Positions 60,014-64,000 of a DNA stretch of 64,000 nucleotides are shown here, one piece after another; the stretch's first letter is position 1; each line of letters starts with the position of its first letter. Position numbers and translations under genes: made by a program. Source of the DNA: JAPHTQ01 sp050299175 (GTDB taxonomy: Bacteria > Pseudomonadota > Gammaproteobacteria > Thiohalomonadales > Thiohalomonadaceae); contig JBNKVM010000030.1 of assembly GCA_050299175.1 (NCBI GenBank), forward strand, positions 124,001-188,000. The letters run 5' to 3'. The notes under the pieces were generated by a model that made no database searches, had not been told where the DNA came from, and was given only the letters and a program-made list of their open reading frames with translations.

Positions 60014-62356
60014 GTGACTTCACTCAAGCAACAACTCGATACCCAACACCATCTCACCGCGCTCTGCGGAGCAGCGATACAACAACAGATCGCACGCGGC
60101 AGCGCACAAGCCTCACAACTGCGCCAACGCCGCAGGCATCTGCTGAAGGCACTGCACAAGCGCTTGCCGAAAGCATCCATTCACTCAGCGGAAAAGATCC
60201 TGCATAGCGCGCTCATGGTGCTGGCGTTGTGGGGTTTCGGTGGCCTTGCTATGCCAGGCACAGCACAGGCGACAGCAACGTTCGAGCATGTGATGCTGGA
60301 AGGGTTTAAAGCTGATTACAGTGCCCGTCCGGCTTTTGCCGATATCGATAACGATGGCGATCTCGATGCCTTCGTTGGCGCCAGCGACGGCACTGTAAAA
60401 TTCTTCCGCAACACTGGTACGGCCGCCGCACCCGCCTTTGCCGCCGATGTGGCAGGCAATCCACTGGTGGGATTCGATGTCGGCGGCAGCGCCGCTCCCG
60501 CTTTTGCCGATATCGACAACGACGGCGATCTCGATGCCTTTGTCGGTGAGGTCGGCGGCTCCGTAAAATTCTACCAGAATAACGGCACAGCCGCGGCTCC
60601 GCTCTTTGTCGCCGCCGATGGCGTCACCGTGATCAACCCGATGGCAGCCTTCATGGTAAGTGCCGGCTTCACAGCCAATCCCACCCTCGTCGATATCGAT
60701 GGTGATGGCGATCTTGATCTCTTTGCCGGAGAGGTAGGCGGCACGGTACAGTTTTTCCAGAATAACGGTACAGCCGCTGTGCCCAGCTTCGTTGCCGCCG
60801 ATGGTGTCACCGTGATCAACCCGCTGGCGTTGATCAATTTTCCCTGGACGAACGGGGCCAACCCCACGTTTGCGGATATTGACAACGACGGCGATTTCGA
60901 CGCCTTTGTCGGTAATAGTAGCTATGTGAAGTTCTACCGGAACAACGGTACGGCTGTAGCCCCGAACTTTGTCGCCGATGCGGCTGGCAATCCGCTTGCC
61001 GCAGCGTATTGCGCCAAGGCCGCACCCACTTTAGTCGATATCGATAATGATGGCGATTTCGACGCCTTTGTGGGTAATACTTCCGGTACGGTGGAGTTCT
61101 TCCGCAACGACGGCACTGCCGCAGCCCCTGTTTTCGTTTCCGGAAAAAACGGCGCAACAGCGGAGGTTGATGCCGGCTGGTATTCCAGTCCCAACTTCGC
61201 CGACATCGATAACGACGGCGATCTCGATCTCTTTGTCGGGAATACATACGGCACGGTGAAGTTCTATCGTAACAATGGAACGGCTGCCGCGCCCGCCTTT
61301 GCCGCCGATGCGGCGGGCAATCCGCTGGCCGGATTCGATGTCGGCACAGAGTCAGCGCCTGCCTTTGCCGACATCGATGGCGACGGCGATCTCGATGCCT
61401 TTGTCGGCGAATACACCGGTACGGTAAAATTCTATCGTAACACGGGCACGGCTGCCGCACCCGCCTTTGCCGCCGATGTGGCCGGCAATCCGCTGGCCGG
61501 ATTCAATGTAGGCTCCTACGCCGCTCCAACCTTCGCCGACATCGATGGCGATGGCGATCTCGATGCCTTTGTCGGTGAAGAATATGGTAGTGTGAAATTC
61601 TATCGCAATACCGGCACGGCTGCCGCGCCCGCCTTTGCCGCCGATGTGGCCGGCAATCCGCTGGCCGGATTCAATGTGGGCTCCTACGCCTCTCCAACCT
61701 TCGCCGACATCGATGGCGATGGCGATCTCGATGCCCTTGTCGGCAGCGGCGTCAGCACAATGAAATTCTACCGGAACAACGGCACTGCTTCGGTACCCAG
61801 CTTTGTGGCAGCTGACGGCGTTACCGTGATCAACCCTCTCGATGGATTTGCGACCGGATTCAGGTCAACCCCCGCCTTTGTCGATATCGATAGCGATGGC
61901 GACCTTGATCTCTTCAGCGGCGACTCCAGCGGCAAAATGTTTTTCTTCGAAAACCTTGATCCGGGCATCCCTGTCGCAGTGGATGACACCGCGACCGCAA
62001 CGGAAAACACCGTACTCACCAGCAGCACCAGCCTGCTAGCCAACGACACCGACATCAACGGTGATACCTTGAGCGCAATAGCAGGCACGTTCGCCACCGC
62101 CCAGGGCGGCAACATTGTCATCAACGCCGACGGCAGTTACACCTATACCCCGCCCGCCAATTTCTCCGGCACCGACACCGTGGAGTACACCGTATCGGAC
62201 GGCGGCCAGACTGCCATCGGCACACTGACTATTACCGTCAATGCGGCACCATCTGGCGGTGGAAATAGCAGCGGAGGTGGTGGTGCCTTCGGCCTTGCCC
62301 TATTGTGGGCGTTGTTTCCGCTCGTCTGGCGCAGAAAGCGTCGCCCATGCCACTGA
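60014..62356 (+). CDS. FG-GAP/VCBS-repeat surface protein 2 with GlyGly-CTERM-like tail
   Basis: A 780-residue paralogue of the preceding gene with the same plan: conserved basic N-terminal region (residues 1-65), hydrophobic segment (LHSALMVLALWGFGGLAM), ten DxDxDGDxD calcium-loop repeats, the module ATENTVLTSSTSLLANDTDINGDTLSA, SSGGGGAFGLALLWALFPLVWRRK tail. Repeats 7-9 are nearly identical at DNA level with a 168-bp period (starting near 61363, 61531 and 61699), showing recent internal duplication or gene conversion. The start is GTG with AAGGAAAACC. Tandem duplication of gene 1 is the likely origin. Confidence 0.85.
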   Translation: MTSLKQQLDTQHHLTALCGAAIQQQIARGSAQASQLRQRRRHLLKALHKRLPKASIHSAEKILHSALMVLALWGFGGLAMPGTAQATATFEHVMLEGFKADYSARPAFADIDNDGDLDAFVGASDGTVKFFRNTGTAAAPAFAADVAGNPLVGFDVGGSAAPAFADIDNDGDLDAFVGEVGGSVKFYQNNGTAAAPLFVAADGVTVINPMAAFMVSAGFTANPTLVDIDGDGDLDLFAGEVGGTVQFFQNNGTAAVPSFVAADGVTVINPLALINFPWTNGANPTFADIDNDGDFDAFVGNSSYVKFYRNNGTAVAPNFVADAAGNPLAAAYCAKAAPTLVDIDNDGDFDAFVGNTSGTVEFFRNDGTAAAPVFVSGKNGATAEVDAGWYSSPNFADIDNDGDLDLFVGNTYGTVKFYRNNGTAAAPAFAADAAGNPLAGFDVGTESAPAFADIDGDGDLDAFVGEYTGTVKFYRNTGTAAAPAFAADVAGNPLAGFNVGSYAAPTFADIDGDGDLDAFVGEEYGSVKFYRNTGTAAAPAFAADVAGNPLAGFNVGSYASPTFADIDGDGDLDALVGSGVSTMKFYRNNGTASVPSFVAADGVTVINPLDGFATGFRSTPAFVDIDSDGDLDLFSGDSSGKMFFFENLDPGIPVAVDDTATATENTVLTSSTSLLANDTDINGDTLSAIAGTFATAQGGNIVINADGSYTYTPPANFSGTDTVEYTVSDGGQTAIGTLTITVNAAPSGGGNSSGGGGAFGLALLWALFPLVWRRKRRPCH
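61363..61866 (+). repeat. Tandem 168-bp coding repeats in VCBS gene 2
   Basis: The segments beginning at 61363, 61531 and 61699 (each starting CTTTGCCGAC or CTTCGCCGAC) are 168 bases apart. The stretch after the second is almost base-for-base that after the third for over 100 bases, including CGGCACGGCTGCCGC and GGCCGGCAATCCGCTGGCCG. Confidence 0.75.
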
Positions 62357-62470
62357 TACCGCTGACTCACTCAGTACTTGTTTAAACAATTGACGAAGCG
62401 CGAGGTTTTGCGACCGGATGGCAGTGGTCTTACAATCCCAAAGGCCCAGCATGGCATTGGGTGGAATAAT

Positions 62471-62495
62471 GCCAATGCAGAAATTCTGCATTGGC
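62471..62495. promoter_or_regulatory. Perfect 25-base palindrome upstream of the kinase gene
   Basis: GCCAATGCAGAA and TTCTGCATTGGC flank a single A, a perfect 12-bp inverted repeat. Just upstream, TGGCATT (62452-62458) can pair instead with AATGCCA (62468-62474), so two mutually exclusive hairpins are possible. The surrounding 205-base gap is AT-richer than the genes before it; I see no convincing gene in it. Confidence 0.5.
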
Positions 62496-62561
62496 AAATT
62501 TACCTCTATATTTACCCAGGTGAAAAATGGAGGGTTACCATAGGGCAATTGATACGGGAAC

Positions 62562-64000
62562 ATGAACGTTATCAGTGAAAACTCGTTATCACAGCAGGTG
62601 AAGGTTGAGCAGGTGCGCCTGCTTTATAAGCAATCCCTTTATATGTTTATTATTGTCCTTGCATCGGCTGTGATAGTCACCGCCTATTTTTGGGATGAAG
62701 TTCCTCACACTCCTTTATCTATCTGGTTAAGTAGTCAATTTCTGTTGACCATAACAAGGGTTGTCCTGGTTCTAAAATTCAGGGAGAAAGAGCAAGACCT
62801 GGGGCCTGAAAATGCTGTCAGGTGGGGAAATGTATTTGCTTTTTCATCCGGAATATCAGGTCTTTTATGGGGGGCAACTGCACTTATTATTCTTCACACT
62901 GCTTCAATGGAAAACGTCGTCATCATCGGTTTTATGCTGACCATTATGGTGTCTGGAAGTGTAGCTGCTCTCTCTTATTATGCCCCGGCTTCTTATGCAT
63001 ACACGACTTTCAGTATGACACCTTTGATTCTTGTTATCTTTAACTCGGATGAACCCTATGCTAAAGGCGTTACTTTAGTATTTTCTATGCTTATCGTAGT
63101 TAGCCTTATTTATTCATCCATTTTTAGTCGTAATTTGAAAGAGACACTTCGCTTGCGTATCGAAAAAAGTGAGCTTGCCGAAAACCTGCATCAACAAATC
63201 CAGATTGTTGAAAAAGCCAACCGCGCCAAAAGTGAATATCTCGCCACCATGAGCCACGAGATACGCACGCCGATGAACGCGGTACTCGGTATGTCGCATC
63301 TGGCATTGCAGGAGGATATTCCACCCGCACAGCGCAACTACCTTGACGCGATACAGATGGCGGCCCGTTCGCTGCTGGGCATCATCAACGACACCCTGGA
63401 TCTCTCCAAAATCGAAGCGGGGCATCTGGAACTGGAAAAGATCAGCTTTGACCTCGACCGGGTACTCGAAAGCATCGCTGTCGTATCGGGCCACCAGGCA
63501 CAGGAACAGGGGCTCGACTTTTCCATCCAGGTGCAGCGTGACGTGCCGCGCCGTTTCATCGGCGATCCGCAACGGCTTGGCCAGATCCTGCTCAACCTGA
63601 GCAGCAACGCGGTTAAATTCACCGAGGCCGGAAAGGTACGCATTGATGTATCGGTGCTGGAACAAAGCGACAACAGGGCCAGCCTGCGCTTTGCCGTTTC
63701 CGACACCGGTATCGGTTTGAGCGAGGATCAAATCGCGGTCATTTTTGATGCCTTCACCCAGGCCGACAATTCGACCACCCGCCGCTATGGCGGCACCGGT
63801 CTCGGACTCAGCATCTCAGACCGCCTGGCAAAGAAGATGGGCGGTTCGATGTCGGTGGAGAGCGAACCGGGCAAGGGCAGCACCTTCTGTTTCAACGCCT
63901 GGCTCGATCTGGCACCTGAACAGGAAACGCCTGACGAACTCGAAGGCGCACGTATTCTGCTCGTCGGTCCGCAGCTTGCCGAACTGATGGGGCTGGCGGG
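62562..64000 (+). CDS. Membrane histidine kinase, 3' end beyond the window
   Basis: At least 479 residues, open to the right edge. About six membrane helices form an N-terminal sensor (residues 25-190, no recognisable periplasmic domain), followed by a short coiled linker, HisKA with SHEIRTPMNAVLGMSHLA (His about 232), and HATPase with LNLSSNAVKFTEAG (N box), SDTGIGL (G1) and YGGTGLGLSIS (G2). The tail begins LEGARILLVGP, suggesting a receiver-like domain and thus a hybrid kinase. Codon use changes from AT-rich to GC-rich near 63200. It could be the partner of the response regulator at 54996. Confidence 0.9.
   Translation, partial: MNVISENSLSQQVKVEQVRLLYKQSLYMFIIVLASAVIVTAYFWDEVPHTPLSIWLSSQFLLTITRVVLVLKFREKEQDLGPENAVRWGNVFAFSSGISGLLWGATALIILHTASMENVVIIGFMLTIMVSGSVAALSYYAPASYAYTTFSMTPLILVIFNSDEPYAKGVTLVFSMLIVVSLIYSSIFSRNLKETLRLRIEKSELAENLHQQIQIVEKANRAKSEYLATMSHEIRTPMNAVLGMSHLALQEDIPPAQRNYLDAIQMAARSLLGIINDTLDLSKIEAGHLELEKISFDLDRVLESIAVVSGHQAQEQGLDFSIQVQRDVPRRFIGDPQRLGQILLNLSSNAVKFTEAGKVRIDVSVLEQSDNRASLRFAVSDTGIGLSEDQIAVIFDAFTQADNSTTRRYGGTGLGLSISDRLAKKMGGSMSVESEPGKGSTFCFNAWLDLAPEQETPDELEGARILLVGPQLAELMGLA

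Noticed and set aside
57800..62000. Regularly spaced repeats reminiscent of a CRISPR array
   Set aside because: The repeats are coding calcium-loop units of 130-170 bases inside open reading frames; no CRISPR-size repeat/spacer pattern or cas genes exist in the window.
62378..62578. 66-residue ORF starting with TTG before the kinase gene
   Set aside because: Rare start, no ribosome site, spans the palindromes and overlaps the kinase start; I treat it as chance.

Overview
The window is a dense, moderately GC-rich (by eye about 55-60%) bacterial chromosome segment with about 63 protein genes, two tRNAs and no rRNA, prophage or complete insertion sequence. It looks like a gammaproteobacterium. 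The block pilG-pilH-pilI-pilJ-chpA-chpC / gshB-tonB-yqgE-ruvX-pyrR-pyrB-pyrC' / pilU-pilT / yggS-proC-yggT-DUF167 / metX-metW-DUF4426 follows, from memory, the gene order of Pseudomonas aeruginosa around PA0386-PA0414. The missing pilK and chpB, the added ApbE lipoprotein, the dynamin gene, several c-type cytochromes and a DUF302 pair argue against Pseudomonas itself. A Chromatiales-like or other respiratory gammaproteobacterium is my best guess, with low confidence at genus level.

Layout: 1-5.0 kb holds the end of a PhnD-like binding protein, then the activated-methyl cycle (metK, SAH riboswitch-ahcY, metF) and rsmE. 5.0-15.7 kb (minus) is a Pil-Chp chemosensory operon for type IV pili, ending in a diheme cytochrome. 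16-23.5 kb (plus) is gshB, apbE, tonB, yqgE, ruvX, pyrR, pyrB, a probably non-catalytic pyrC' and a PyrK-like flavo-iron-sulfur protein. 23.6-25.8 kb (minus) is pilT-pilU, which power pilus retraction. 25.8-32.5 kb (plus) is yggS, proC, yggT, DUF167, a dynamin-like GTPase, metX and metW. 32.6-38.0 kb carries DUF4426, a TauE/SafE-type membrane protein, an AmpG-like permease, exonuclease III, pyrE, two small genes and speE. 38.2-42.2 kb is speA, a tail-anchored coiled-coil protein and a cytochrome-DUF302/DUF302 pair. 42.2-48.1 kb (minus) is a tight rph-rdgB-hemW-rof-orf75-cyaA operon. 48.3-52.4 kb (minus) has a small CxC protein gene, tRNA-Phe, yggX, mutY and asmA. 52.6-55.0 kb has an ODP-type flavodiiron-like protein, tRNA-Gly, thiS and thiG.

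The least ordinary part is 55.0-64.0 kb. A receiver plus winged-helix response regulator is followed by a second gene that encodes only a near-identical winged-helix domain. Two intergenic regions, upstream of that lone winged-helix gene and upstream of a TIGR03032-family gene, each carry at least four heptamers of the form TCRAACR spaced exactly 11 bp apart, ending at the same distance from an aligned -10 hexamer. This looks like an OmpR/PhoB-type operator shared by a local regulon. The TIGR03032 gene leads into two tandem paralogues encoding exported calcium-binding FG-GAP/VCBS proteins (ten DxDxDGDxD repeats each, cadherin-like module, GlyGly-CTERM-like tail). A truncated membrane histidine kinase follows, with a sharp internal change in base composition. 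Together these look like an uncharacterised sensor / regulator / surface-protein locus.

Dispersed through the window are four copies (28.5, 35.8, 48.2 and 56.1 kb) of an ERIC-like intergenic palindromic element of about 140-166 bp, one of them apparently inside the pyrE 5' leader. There is also a REPIN-like doublet between the two VCBS genes and a nine-hairpin array beside tRNA-Gly.
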